DNA from: CBDUQI01 sp965369325
GTDB lineage: Bacteria > Pseudomonadota > Gammaproteobacteria > Steroidobacterales > JBCBZW01
DNA: 16,399 nt
Direction: 5' to 3'
Assembly: GCA_965369325.1 (NCBI GenBank)
Contig: CBDUQI010000130.1
Coordinates: 1-16,399, forward strand
Part shown: one piece after another, positions 6,085 to 14,598 of the stretch
Position numbering within the stretch: position 1 is the stretch's first letter
Layout of the letters: each line of letters starts with the position of its first letter
Position numbers and translations under genes: made by a program
The notes under the pieces: generated by a model
What the model was told of the DNA's origin: nothing
The model's input: the letters and a program-made list of their open reading frames with translations, nothing else
The model's database searches: none

Positions 6085-7071
6085 CTATTGCTGGTGCGCC
6101 TGCAAGACTAGGGCAAATTCGTCCGCCATAGACACCAACGCGTCCACCATGCCGGGCTCATTGCCCAAATGCCCGGTACTGGGCACGATTTGAAGCGCGC
6201 ACTGCTCGCCCAGCGCCTGTTGGATGCACCACGAGGAACGCAGCGGACACATAATATCTAAGCGCCCGTGCGCCAGCATTACGGTTATCCCCTGTAATGC
6301 CCGCAATCCATCAAGCAAGCCAGCCTCCGGCAAAAAATATCGGTTCATGGCGTAGTGGCACTCCAATGCGACCTTGCGAATACGCATCGCGCGATGCTCG
6401 GTATCGGGCGGAGTACGGTCGGCACGGGAGGGCGAGGGATTAAGCGTGTGCGTGGCGACGGTGCTGGTCCACGCATCCCATGCACTAGCGGCGCGCCAGG
6501 CTCGGTCTGCCTGGTGGCTGTTTACCGCTACGCTGTACGCTTCCAGCATTGTCTGCCCGGTGGCACGCTCGGCGCCTGCCTCAAACTGGGGATAAACCTC
6601 CGGAAACATCCGTTGCGCACCGCCCGGTTCCAGCAGCCAGTCCACTTCGGGCCGCGTGCCCAGAAAACTGCCACGTAACACCATGCCGAGTACCTGCTGC
6701 GGCTGGGCCAGCGCATAGGCAAGCGCCAATGTCGAGCCCCATGAGCCACCAAACAACAGCCATTGGGAGATGCCGAGGGTCTCGCGTATCTGCTCCATGT
6801 CCGCGATCAGCGCGGGCGTGTTGTTGTCCGTCAAGCGTCCGTGCGGCATCGAGCGACCGCTGCCACGCTGATCGAAAAGCACCACCCGATAGCGCCTGGG
6901 ATCAAAGTAGCGACGATGCTCCGGGCCACATCCCGAGCCAGGACCGCCATGTAAAAATACCACGGGAATTCCGCTTGGGGAGCCGCACTGTTCAACGTAC
7001 ACCTGATGACCGCCCGCTACCGCCAGATGACGCACGTCGAAAGGTTCAATTTGGGGATAGTAATTGCGCAT
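6085..7071 (-). CDS. pip: Proline iminopeptidase (alpha/beta hydrolase, S33)
   Basis: 328 residues from the start used here. It removes N-terminal proline from peptides and acts in the cytoplasm. The motif VVFLHGGPGSGCGPEHRRYF holds the oxyanion-hole HGGPG; the nucleophile is Ser110 in GGSWGSTLALAYA, the acid is Asp in HGRLDIMCP and the base is His in STGHLGNEP, all typical of the family. The open frame extends upstream to 7122, but family members begin at MRNYYPQIEPF, so I choose the ATG at 7071. No good ribosome site precedes either start. It is divergent from the histidine kinase gene. There is no sign of a link to PQQ maturation: this is a serine hydrolase, not an M16 protease such as PqqF. 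Confidence 0.93.
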   Translation of the reverse strand: MRNYYPQIEPFDVRHLAVAGGHQVYVEQCGSPSGIPVVFLHGGPGSGCGPEHRRYFDPRRYRVVLFDQRGSGRSMPHGRLTDNNTPALIADMEQIRETLGISQWLLFGGSWGSTLALAYALAQPQQVLGMVLRGSFLGTRPEVDWLLEPGGAQRMFPEVYPQFEAGAERATGQTMLEAYSVAVNSHQADRAWRAASAWDAWTSTVATHTLNPSPSRADRTPPDTEHRAMRIRKVALECHYAMNRYFLPEAGLLDGLRALQGITVMLAHGRLDIMCPLRSSWCIQQALGEQCALQIVPSTGHLGNEPGMVDALVSMADEFALVLQAHQQ

Positions 7072-7154
7072 GAAGTACACTATTGCCAGGTTGTTGCCGC
7101 AAAATGCACCCATGTTGAACACTCGTCAAGTCACCCTTTCAGGCCACCACTAGG

Positions 7155-8615
7155 ATGCGCCTGGCCCCCAACTCGCTCCGCGGGCTTATTCGCCTGCTGG
7201 AAGCGGCCTTCGTCGTGCTGGTGCTAGTGACGGCGGCGCTCGGCGGCATGTGGGCCTATTTCTGGCAACAGTCCTCAGTTGAGGCGGTGCAAATCAACTC
7301 GCTGCTGTCGGAGGCACAGGTGCTGCGCGGCGATGTATTTCGCGAAATAAAGGAGGTTACCCGCGCGCAGTTAATCAATGAGCCCACCGCGCTGGAGAAG
7401 TATTGGGCAGCGTTGTATCGAATCGACTTCCGGTTTAATCAGCTGGCCAACCTTACCGCTAATGCGCATGAGTCAAAGGCAGTGGATGAAATGCGCAAAT
7501 CGTACGAACTGATGCAAACAGAGATGAACAAGCTGTTCGTCAGCGCGCTGGCGATGAGCGAGGGCGCACGCATCGAACAACTGGACCCGGCGTACGAACG
7601 GCTGATCCTGGGCGACTTCGAGACCGCATTCCAAGGCCTGGTGAGCTTGATATCCAGCCGTCGCGCGGAGCTGGAGCGTAATCTTGCGCGTTGGAACCAG
7701 CTGGCGCCCACCCTCATCAGCGTGCCTATCGTCGCCGCGCTTGGGTTACTGCTGTTTTCGCGCTGGGCCTGGCGGGCCGGGTTTGTTCGACCCATGGAGC
7801 ACATAATCCAAGGCGCGACGCGCATGAGCGCGGGCGATCTGGCCACTCATATCAACCCACATGGGGTAAGCGAGCTAAATACACTCGCCGGCTCCATTAA
7901 CGACATGGCGCGCGACCTTGCTGCCAGCCGCGACGCACTGCTGGCCAAGGAGCGCCAGGCAGCCTTGGGTGCGCTGGTGCCGGTGGTCGCGCACAATATC
8001 CGCAATCCTCTTGCCAGCATACGCGCCAGCGCCCAGGTGGCCGACTTTGATCAGCCAGAGGAGTTGGAAGAACTGCGCACCGGCATTATTGACTCGGTGG
8101 ACCGACTTGAGCGCTGGGTCTCCTCGCTGCTGAGCTACCTGCACCCGTTGAAACCGCATCCGCGCAGCGCACTGCTGGCGCAGGTGATCGACGGTGCCGA
8201 AAAACCACTGCGGCCCAAAGCAACACAGAAATCTATCCGGGTGGAGCGGAGCGACTGGGACGAGACCATCGCCGTTACTCTGGATGTCGACCTGATGGAG
8301 CAGGCGCTGCACGGGCTGATTAACAACGCTATCGAGGCCTCGCCCGAAGGCGGCGTTGTACGCCTGAGCCTGAGCAGCGATGCGCTACAGGCCAGCGTGG
8401 GCATCAGCGATGAGGGCACCGGCATGACCACGCCGCAAATCCCGCAGGACCTCTCGCCCGGCCCCAGCACCAAGCCGATGGGCACCGGGCTGGGCATCCC
8501 TTTTGCGTTCAAGGTGGTGCGTGCGCACGGCGGGCACATAGACTTCGAGCGTGCGCACAGCGGGGGCACCCAGGTAACTGTGCAGCTGCCGCTGCCACGG
8601 CCAGAGAACACCTAA
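7155..8615 (+). CDS. Membrane sensor histidine kinase (HAMP, HisKA, HATPase)
   Basis: 486 residues. Order: TM helix at about 12-36; a mostly helical periplasmic region of about 145 residues (37-182) with no recognised ligand fold; TM helix at about 185-203; HAMP (about 204-262); phosphoacceptor His280 in VVAHNIRNPLASIR; ATPase domain with N box (Asn390-Asn391), G1 DEGTG (419-423) and G2 GTGLG (443-447). The HNIRNP box and the sigma-54 regulator partner place it near the NtrB/ZraS kinase type. The next gene, 16 bp downstream, is its cognate response regulator. The ATG at 7155 has AGG directly adjacent, so the start is not certain. The signal is unknown. Confidence 0.93.
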   Translation: MRLAPNSLRGLIRLLEAAFVVLVLVTAALGGMWAYFWQQSSVEAVQINSLLSEAQVLRGDVFREIKEVTRAQLINEPTALEKYWAALYRIDFRFNQLANLTANAHESKAVDEMRKSYELMQTEMNKLFVSALAMSEGARIEQLDPAYERLILGDFETAFQGLVSLISSRRAELERNLARWNQLAPTLISVPIVAALGLLLFSRWAWRAGFVRPMEHIIQGATRMSAGDLATHINPHGVSELNTLAGSINDMARDLAASRDALLAKERQAALGALVPVVAHNIRNPLASIRASAQVADFDQPEELEELRTGIIDSVDRLERWVSSLLSYLHPLKPHPRSALLAQVIDGAEKPLRPKATQKSIRVERSDWDETIAVTLDVDLMEQALHGLINNAIEASPEGGVVRLSLSSDALQASVGISDEGTGMTTPQIPQDLSPGPSTKPMGTGLGIPFAFKVVRAHGGHIDFERAHSGGTQVTVQLPLPRPENT

Positions 8616-8631
8616 GGACACCCTGCGCATC

Positions 8632-10005
8632 ATGCACATCCTGATTGTCGAAGACGAGGGTATGTTTGCCAAAGCGGTCAATCGGCACCTGAGCAAACAG
8701 GGCTACGACTGCCAGATCGCCGACACGCTCGCGCAAGCCAGCGCACATTTGGCCAGCCGCCGTCCCGACTTGATTCTGCTCGACATGCGTCTGCCCGATG
8801 GCAACGGAATGGATCTGCTGGAAGCGCTGCGAAAGGGCGAGGCTGCCGATGTGCCGGTAGTAGTGTTGACAGCGTTCGGCGATCTGGAGCAGGCGGTAAG
8901 CGCAATGAAACTCAACGCTCGCGACTATCTGAAAAAACCCATCGATCTGGAAGAGCTGGGCTTAACCGTCAGCCGCGTGCTTGAAGGGGCCAAACGAGAC
9001 AAGCAACTGGCATACAGCCGAGAGCGCGAACAGCATTCCACCCCCAACGAAAATATGATTGGTGCCAGTGAGAGCATCGTCCGGATTCGCCAACAAATTA
9101 AACAAATCGCTAGCCTGGCGGGCACTGAGCAGGCGCCCAATGTGCTCATCGTCGGCCCCACGGGCACAGGAAAGGGGCTCGCCGCGCGCCTGTTGCACGA
9201 ACATAGCGTGCGGGCTAAACGGCCGTTTGTGCATGTCGATTGCACCGCACTGCCGACGGAGTTGGCGGAGAGTGAACTGTTCGGGCACAAACGCGGCGCG
9301 TTCACCTCAGCCGTGGCCGACCGCACCGGCCTGATTGAAGCCGCCGAAGACGGCACTGTGTTTCTGGATGAAATCGGCGAATTGCCACCCGAGATGCAGG
9401 CGAAGCTGCTGTCAGTGCTTGAGCGGCGGCAGGTACGCCGTGTTGGCAGCTCTGGCGAACGCCCGATCCGCGCGTGGTTCGTTGCCGCGACCAATCGTGA
9501 TCTGGAAGCACAAATTGCCAGCGGGCAGTTCCGCGCAGATTTGTTCTATCGTTTGAAGGTACTGAACATCGAGATGCCTGCCCTGCACATGCGGGGTGAG
9601 GACGCGTGCCTGTTGGCCGAGCATTTCGCACAAGCCACCGCCAAGCGATTTGGCGTACAGGCACCCACTTTCAATGCCCAAGCCCGCGCCGCAATCCGGG
9701 CCTACGCCTGGCCCGGCAATGTGCGGGAACTGGCGCATCTGGTGGAGCGGGCCGTACTGCTAAGCGAGGGCGAGGTGCTAAGCCCACAAGCCCTGTTTGG
9801 CGAGACGCCCGGCCCAACACCAGCCGTTGATCAGTCCGCCGACGCCGATGCGTCGCAAACGCTGGAGCAAGCCGAAGCTCATCTGATCACCAGCGCACTG
9901 GCACGTACCAACGGCAATGTGTCACAGGCCGCGCGCGAGCTCGGCGTTACCCGCATGACCCTGCGCTACCGTATGAAGCAGCACAACATCACCGGCAAAA
10001 GTTAA
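8632..10005 (+). CDS. Sigma-54-dependent response regulator (REC-AAA+-Fis), GAFTSA variant
   Basis: 457 residues. The receiver domain (1-120) has Glu7/Asp8, phosphorylation site Asp51, Thr80 and Lys101. The AAA+ domain (about 143-380) has Walker A GPTGTGKG (175-182), Walker B VFLDEIGE (243-250) and the arginine-finger region FRADLFYRLKV. A Fis-type helix-turn-helix closes the protein (about 410-452). It is the partner of the histidine kinase upstream and activates sigma-54 promoters. The sigma-54 contact loop reads GAFTSA (222-227; bases 9295-9312) instead of GAFTGA. Its target is not proven; the pqqA promoter is an attractive candidate. The stop codon overlaps that of the convergent gene. 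Confidence 0.95.
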   Translation: MHILIVEDEGMFAKAVNRHLSKQGYDCQIADTLAQASAHLASRRPDLILLDMRLPDGNGMDLLEALRKGEAADVPVVVLTAFGDLEQAVSAMKLNARDYLKKPIDLEELGLTVSRVLEGAKRDKQLAYSREREQHSTPNENMIGASESIVRIRQQIKQIASLAGTEQAPNVLIVGPTGTGKGLAARLLHEHSVRAKRPFVHVDCTALPTELAESELFGHKRGAFTSAVADRTGLIEAAEDGTVFLDEIGELPPEMQAKLLSVLERRQVRRVGSSGERPIRAWFVAATNRDLEAQIASGQFRADLFYRLKVLNIEMPALHMRGEDACLLAEHFAQATAKRFGVQAPTFNAQARAAIRAYAWPGNVRELAHLVERAVLLSEGEVLSPQALFGETPGPTPAVDQSADADASQTLEQAEAHLITSALARTNGNVSQAARELGVTRMTLRYRMKQHNITGKS

Positions 10006-11120
10006 GGCACGCGAAAGCCCGACCAGAAGGTACCTCGGGCCAGTTCGGGCTCGACGATATCAAGTGCTCGGCCGGCCTCCGCGTTGAGTACCTGCAGGGC
10101 GCGTGCAGATGCGCGCACGTGCGCCTGTGTAAACTCGCGCGGGATGCCGGCGCGATACACCGCGCGCATACGGGCCAGCACGCTCGAATCCTCAACGCCC
10201 AGCACACTGCCCAACCGCTCCCATTCCTCATCGGACTTGCCGAGCCGTTCTTTAGCTTCGTACGCCGCCGCAAAAAAATCACCCAGCATCGAGGTGTGCT
10301 CGTTCGCCCAACGCTCGTCAAAAATCCATCCAAGCAGCGGAATAGGGGTATCGATCCCCAGCGACGGCAAAATGCTGGACACCGGCACCAGCGTATCGAA
10401 ACCGCCCGCATTCAAACGCACAGCATAGTTCCAGTTGGTAATCACCGCAGCCAGCCTTCCCTCTTGCAGCAACTCATTCAACAGGGGCGCAGGCGCGAAT
10501 ACCTGTTCGGTGACTTCTTCCAGATCCTGATCCAACGTCTTGCGCGCGTGCGCGCGCAGCAGTAGCCAGCTTTTGTCCGTTGGACCTCCGGCCACGCCGA
10601 TGGTCTGCCCGCGCAGGTCCGCCAGTGACGACACGTCCCGCCCGGCCACCAGCGATCCCACGGACATGGAGTACGGCACAAAGCTCTGATGGTTGCCCAG
10701 ATGGCGCTGGCTGGAGACCCATAACCAGTCCCCCACAATCACATCGACCTGGCCGTTGATCAGTGCCGAGGACAATGCGCTTTTGGACGCCAGCGGCACG
10801 ACGTCAATTTGCACGTCCCGGGCGCGCGCGAAACCGTGACGCTGCATTACGTCCAATTCCCAGTTAACCGTGCCAAAGCGCAGCACACCCAATCGCAGGA
10901 GGCGAGCTTGATCCACGGCTGCGGGCGGCTCAACGCTGGGCGCCCGCGCCGATGTTGCCGCAGCGCTGGGTGCCGGCTGTACCAGCCCGCACGCCGACAC
11001 GGCCAACACCACCCAGCCGAGCAGGCGCGCGAATGCCCGGCCATCACGAAGGCAGCCAGCATCAGGACGGCCGCGCCGTGAGGTACTGACCGGTTGCGTA
11101 ATAACGGGCAGGACGGACAT
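10002..11120 (-). CDS. ABC-type substrate-binding lipoprotein, NMT1/SsuA-like
   Basis: 372 residues. An N-terminal hydrophobic stretch (about 31-43) ends in VSAC, a lipobox with Cys44, so it is probably a lipoprotein. The body resembles periplasmic binding proteins of the nitrate/taurine/thiamine-precursor group: LRLGVLRFGTVNWELDVMQ near the start, then ALINGQVDVIVGDWLWV, DLRGQTIGVAGGPTDKSWLLL and a second lobe. No ABC permease or ATPase is adjacent, so it may work with a transporter elsewhere or act as a sensor subunit. GGAG lies 10 bp before the ATG. It converges on the response regulator with stop codons sharing bases 10003-10004. The ligand is unknown. Confidence 0.8.
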   Translation of the reverse strand: MSVLPVITQPVSTSRRGRPDAGCLRDGRAFARLLGWVVLAVSACGLVQPAPSAAATSARAPSVEPPAAVDQARLLRLGVLRFGTVNWELDVMQRHGFARARDVQIDVVPLASKSALSSALINGQVDVIVGDWLWVSSQRHLGNHQSFVPYSMSVGSLVAGRDVSSLADLRGQTIGVAGGPTDKSWLLLRAHARKTLDQDLEEVTEQVFAPAPLLNELLQEGRLAAVITNWNYAVRLNAGGFDTLVPVSSILPSLGIDTPIPLLGWIFDERWANEHTSMLGDFFAAAYEAKERLGKSDEEWERLGSVLGVEDSSVLARMRAVYRAGIPREFTQAHVRASARALQVLNAEAGRALDIVEPELARGTFWSGFRVP

Positions 11121-11443
11121 AAGCGTAGCGCTCCGTTAAGACCGGCGTTGGCCCGACAGTCTTTATTCTAGGACAAAGCGTGATCTCCCGTCCCTAATAT
11201 CGCGAGCCCGCACCGGATAATAATGACCAAACGATCCGCATCCACTCCCTTCAGAGCGTCCCAAACTGACATAAGTAGCGCCCCTCATCCGGTGTCTTAC
11301 CTCCCCTGCGATGGCTTAATGTTGGCCGACCCGTGACCCAGTTGGAAAACTGGCCGCCCTACCGCACCTTATGCCGCCCACTTGCTCAAGGCCGACAATA
11401 TAACGGCCGATAGCACCTCATGAAGGATTATGCAGAGGACGGC
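11121..11443. other. Intergenic region upstream of the H-NOX operon
   Basis: This 323-bp gap separates the divergent binding-protein and H-NOX genes and must carry both promoters. I see no convincing sigma-70 pair. Two hairpins lie near the H-NOX side: CCAGTT/AACTGG with a GGAA loop (11338-11353) and GGCCG/CGGCC with a 9-nt AT-rich loop (11390-11408). The sequence GGCCGAC occurs twice (11324-11330 and 11390-11396). No further gene is visible. Confidence 0.5.
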
Positions 11444-12001
11444 ATGTACGGATTGATCAATCGCGGAATCAAGGATTTCGCTTTAGCTCAGGGCGGTGAG
11501 GTGTTGTGGTACAACATTCGTCATCGGGCCGGGGTGGATATTGACACGTTTATCAGCATGGACGCCTATCCGGATGAATTGACCTTTGGGCTGATACAGG
11601 CTGCCAGTGAAGAACTAGCGATGGACTCGGCCGCACTGCTTGAGCGGTTTGGCGAGTACTGGGTGCTGTACACCGCACAGGAAGGCTATGGCCCCGTCAT
11701 GGACGCCGCTGGCGACACCTTTGAGGACTTCCTTAGCAACCTCGACTCTCTGCACGCACGTGTGCGCCTGTCCATGCCCGAGCTGAAGCCACCCAGTTTC
11801 AGCTGCACAATTAACCCAAGCGGTGGATGCATCGTTGGCTACTACTCCGCCCGCCAAGGGTTGGAGCCGCTGGTGGTGGGGTTACTCAAAGGCTTGGGAA
11901 AACGGTTTAACACACCAGTACAAGTGCGGGCAGCCGGCAAGCGTGCCCACGATAGCACCGTGCGGTTCCACGTAACCTACACAAAAAATATGGCGGCTTA
12001 G
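11444..12001 (+). CDS. H-NOX haem nitric-oxide sensor (stand-alone)
   Basis: 185 residues, the usual size of a single-domain H-NOX. H-NOX proteins bind haem and sense NO, and in proteobacteria they control a partner kinase or c-di-GMP enzyme encoded beside them. The proximal haem ligand is His104 (in NLDSLHARVR), and the haem-propionate motif YxSxR is Tyr133, Ser135, Arg137. The distal-pocket tyrosine of oxygen-binding H-NOX (nine residues after the motif Tyr) is replaced by Pro142, which predicts an NO-selective sensor that does not bind oxygen. The start is the ATG at 11444, which begins the family's MYGLIN and has AGAGG 5 bp upstream; an in-frame ATG at 11420 has no ribosome site. The partner gene begins 5 bp after the stop. 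Confidence 0.95.
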   Translation: MYGLINRGIKDFALAQGGEVLWYNIRHRAGVDIDTFISMDAYPDELTFGLIQAASEELAMDSAALLERFGEYWVLYTAQEGYGPVMDAAGDTFEDFLSNLDSLHARVRLSMPELKPPSFSCTINPSGGCIVGYYSARQGLEPLVVGLLKGLGKRFNTPVQVRAAGKRAHDSTVRFHVTYTKNMAA

Positions 12002-12006
12002 GGAAG

Positions 12007-14565
12007 ATGGCAAAGGAAATGCGCTACGCCGACCAGTTGCTGGTTCGTTTGTTTCCGTTTAGCTTCGAACTGGACGTTGAGTTGCGGGTGAGCATTACTG
12101 GCCCGTCGCTGGCACCGTTGGTCGACGGCAAACATGAGAACGTGCCACTGCAAGATCTGCTCGATGTGGAACATCCGCACCTGCCAGAACTCAGTTTTGA
12201 GGCGTTGTGCCAGTTGCCTGATCAAGTTTACGTACTGCGCCTGAAAGGCAGCGGACTGCGCATGCGCGGACAGATGGTGGTGGCGCCCGAGCAGGGCAAG
12301 GTCAACTTTGTGGGCTCACCCTGGTTCTCTGACTCGGAGCAACTGACCGCGCACGGGCTTAGAGTGAGCGATTTTGCGCCGCATGATTCCGCGCTGGAGC
12401 ATGTGATCTTGCTGCAGGCTCAAAAACAGCAGCTGGAGGACTTACGGCGTCTAAACCAGAAGCTACAGCAGAGCATCGACAACCAGCACATTCTTGCCGT
12501 GGCCGAGGAGAACCTGCTTAACGATTTGGATATCGCCGCCGATCTGCACATGCGCATACGTGGTCAGGCGCTTTACTCGCTACGCGTCAGCAACGGCACC
12601 CTGCAACGGCTGACCGATCAGGTCACCTCTGGCATGCCGCTGAGTGAGCTTCCGGACACGTTACGCGACTGGGTGCTTGATATGGTGGCACATGCGCCCA
12701 AGGTCGGCATTAACCGCACGTGCGTGCCGCTGCGTGTCGAAAGCGAGTCGCGTATTTTGGATGTACGCACCTCGCGCGCTGGCGCCGGCATACCGGGTGC
12801 CAGCGACAACGATGAAGTGATTGTTATCGCGCGGGATGTCACCGCCGACAAGCACGAGCATCAAACCTTGTTCCAAACTCTAGAGCAAGCGACTGACGCG
12901 GTGGTGACCATTGCCGATGACAACTCGGTAACCTTCTTCAACCGCTCGGCCGAACAACTGTGGGGGCATAAACGCACTGAGGTGCTTGGGCGACATTCCA
13001 GTGAACTCGCGGAGCATGAGCCCTGGCGTGAGCGGCAACTGGGGGTCGAGAACTGGATTCTCGCCATCGCGAATAAGGAGGGTCAGCGCGGTGAGGTGTT
13101 TATGCGTACCGCTAAAGGCACCACACGCCTGTGCAGCGTTTCCGTCTCCACCGTGCATACCCATTCTTCGACCGTACGCACGGCCTTTGTGCGAGACATT
13201 ACTGAGGAGCGCGAGCTGGAGCGGCGCATTGAGCATCAAGCCCGCTACGATCCGCTCACCGGTCTGCCCAACAGAACCTATTTCAGACAAACCCTGGAGG
13301 AGCGCATCGACGGGCTTAGTAGCAGCGACGCGCGCCTTGGCCTGATGCTGATCGACATCGACGACTTCAAGCAGATCAACGATCTGATGGGACATCAGGC
13401 TGGCGACATGTTTCTGCGCACCATTGCCGAGCGCATTGGGCGGGCGGTACGCGAGACCGACATACCTTGCAGGCTCGGCGGCGATGAATTTGCTGTGATG
13501 GTATTTGATCCAAAAGGCAACGTGAGCGAGACGGAGCTGGCAGAGCGACTGCTTGGCCGCATCCGCCAGCCAATGCGACTGGGGCAGGTCAAATGGAACC
13601 CGTCAGCGAGCATCGGCACCGCCGCCTTCAATGGGCACGATACCGCTAGCGATCTGCTACGCCATGCAGACCTTGCCATGTACGAGGGCAAGTACAACGG
13701 TAAGGGCACGGTCACGGCGTTCGTGCCCAAGATGCAAAGCGAGGCGCTGGAGAAGATTACGATCCAGGAGAACCTCTCGCACGCGATCGACCACGGCGAG
13801 ATCTTCCCGGTTTTCCAACCGATCGTGGACTTGCATACGGCCCGCCCCATCGCGCTTGAGGCCCTGGCCCGGTGGGAAGACAGTTACGGGCGTAAATTCA
13901 CCCCGGACCGTTTCATTCCGTTGGCCGAAGGCTCAGACCTAATAATCAATCTTGGGGAGTGCATACTGCGCCAGTCACTAACTCAACTGGCGGGACTGAT
14001 AGAGCAAGCACCAGATCTCGCCGGGTTGCGGCTGAATGTGAATATCTCCCCGCGACATTTCATTCATCCGAAGCTGGTCGGCTGGTTGGATAACCTGCTC
14101 AACAGCCTTGGGTTACCGGCATCCTGCCTGGTGCTGGAGCTGACCGAACACGTTCTGATCAGCGAACCGCAAAGAATAACCAATGTGTTTGCTCAACTGC
14201 GCGAGCTGGGCGTGCGCCTGTCATTAGATGACTTCGGTACTGGATACTCATCGCTTAGCTACTTGAACAAATACGAATTCGACCAGCTCAAGATCGACCG
14301 TACATTTGTCACTGATCTGACCATGCGTCCGCGCAGTGCGCAGCTGGCGCACATGATCATCACGCTGGCCGAGGTGTTGGATCTTGAGGTAATCGCCGAA
14401 GGTATTGAGACTGCACAACAACGCGACCTGGTGTTGCAGTTGGGCGGGCGCCTTGGTCAGGGATACTACTACTACCTGCCGCAACGCATGGACTCACTGG
14501 CACCCCTGCTGAGCGATACCAATCAATACTTGCCACTGACAGCGCAGAGCCAATCGGGCGTTTAA
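12007..14565 (+). CDS. HNOBA-PAS-GGDEF-EAL protein, H-NOX partner in c-di-GMP turnover
   Basis: 852 residues, predicted cytoplasmic. Residues 10-140 match the HNOBA domain that follows H-NOX in soluble guanylate cyclase: FPFSFELD (16-23), LRMRGQM (84-90), FVGSPWF (101-107) and GLRVSDFAPHDSALEHVILL (117-136). A short coiled coil (about 135-165) and a PAS-like region (about 180-280) lead to a clearer PAS (290-405). The GGDEF domain has an intact GGDEF at 491-495 with an inhibitory RxxD site (RETD) five residues before it. The EAL domain has EAL (618-620), Asp741-Asp742 in DDFGTG, LKID, AEGIET and a QG near the end, so both cyclase and phosphodiesterase sites look active. It is 5 bp after H-NOX and is most likely controlled by NO through it, as for the H-NOX/c-di-GMP enzyme pair of Shewanella woodyi. 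Confidence 0.93.
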   Translation: MAKEMRYADQLLVRLFPFSFELDVELRVSITGPSLAPLVDGKHENVPLQDLLDVEHPHLPELSFEALCQLPDQVYVLRLKGSGLRMRGQMVVAPEQGKVNFVGSPWFSDSEQLTAHGLRVSDFAPHDSALEHVILLQAQKQQLEDLRRLNQKLQQSIDNQHILAVAEENLLNDLDIAADLHMRIRGQALYSLRVSNGTLQRLTDQVTSGMPLSELPDTLRDWVLDMVAHAPKVGINRTCVPLRVESESRILDVRTSRAGAGIPGASDNDEVIVIARDVTADKHEHQTLFQTLEQATDAVVTIADDNSVTFFNRSAEQLWGHKRTEVLGRHSSELAEHEPWRERQLGVENWILAIANKEGQRGEVFMRTAKGTTRLCSVSVSTVHTHSSTVRTAFVRDITEERELERRIEHQARYDPLTGLPNRTYFRQTLEERIDGLSSSDARLGLMLIDIDDFKQINDLMGHQAGDMFLRTIAERIGRAVRETDIPCRLGGDEFAVMVFDPKGNVSETELAERLLGRIRQPMRLGQVKWNPSASIGTAAFNGHDTASDLLRHADLAMYEGKYNGKGTVTAFVPKMQSEALEKITIQENLSHAIDHGEIFPVFQPIVDLHTARPIALEALARWEDSYGRKFTPDRFIPLAEGSDLIINLGECILRQSLTQLAGLIEQAPDLAGLRLNVNISPRHFIHPKLVGWLDNLLNSLGLPASCLVLELTEHVLISEPQRITNVFAQLRELGVRLSLDDFGTGYSSLSYLNKYEFDQLKIDRTFVTDLTMRPRSAQLAHMIITLAEVLDLEVIAEGIETAQQRDLVLQLGGRLGQGYYYYLPQRMDSLAPLLSDTNQYLPLTAQSQSGV

Positions 14566-14589
14566 AAAAACGCTCCCCGAAGGGAGCGT
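14564..14589 (-). terminator. Intrinsic terminator with UUCG loop (minus strand)
   Basis: An 8-bp perfect stem (14582-14589 pairing with 14570-14577) has a loop that reads UUCG closed by C-G on the minus strand, and it is followed there by seven U residues (complement of the A run 14564-14570). Its orientation ends transcription coming from the right, that is from the small secreted-protein gene or from the structured element at 14599-14758. On the plus strand it directly follows the stop of the GGDEF-EAL gene but lacks a U run, so it would be a weak terminator for that gene. Confidence 0.85.
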
Positions 14590-14598
14590 CACTATTGA

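Noticed and set aside
6085..7071. Iminopeptidase as a substitute for the PqqA-processing protease
   Set aside because: It is a serine alpha/beta hydrolase specific for N-terminal proline, on the opposite strand and separate from the pqq genes; PqqF/PqqG are zinc M16 proteases.
11312..11327. Possible sigma-54 promoter upstream of H-NOX (GG and GC with 10-bp spacing)
   Set aside because: Only the GG/GC dinucleotides and a few neighbours fit; the conserved CAC and TTGC bases are not kept and there is no paired activator palindrome. Spacing alone occurs by chance in GC-rich DNA.
11420..11443. Upstream ATG extending H-NOX by eight residues
   Set aside because: It has no ribosome site, while the ATG at 11444 has AGAGG 5 bp upstream and begins the conserved MYGLIN.
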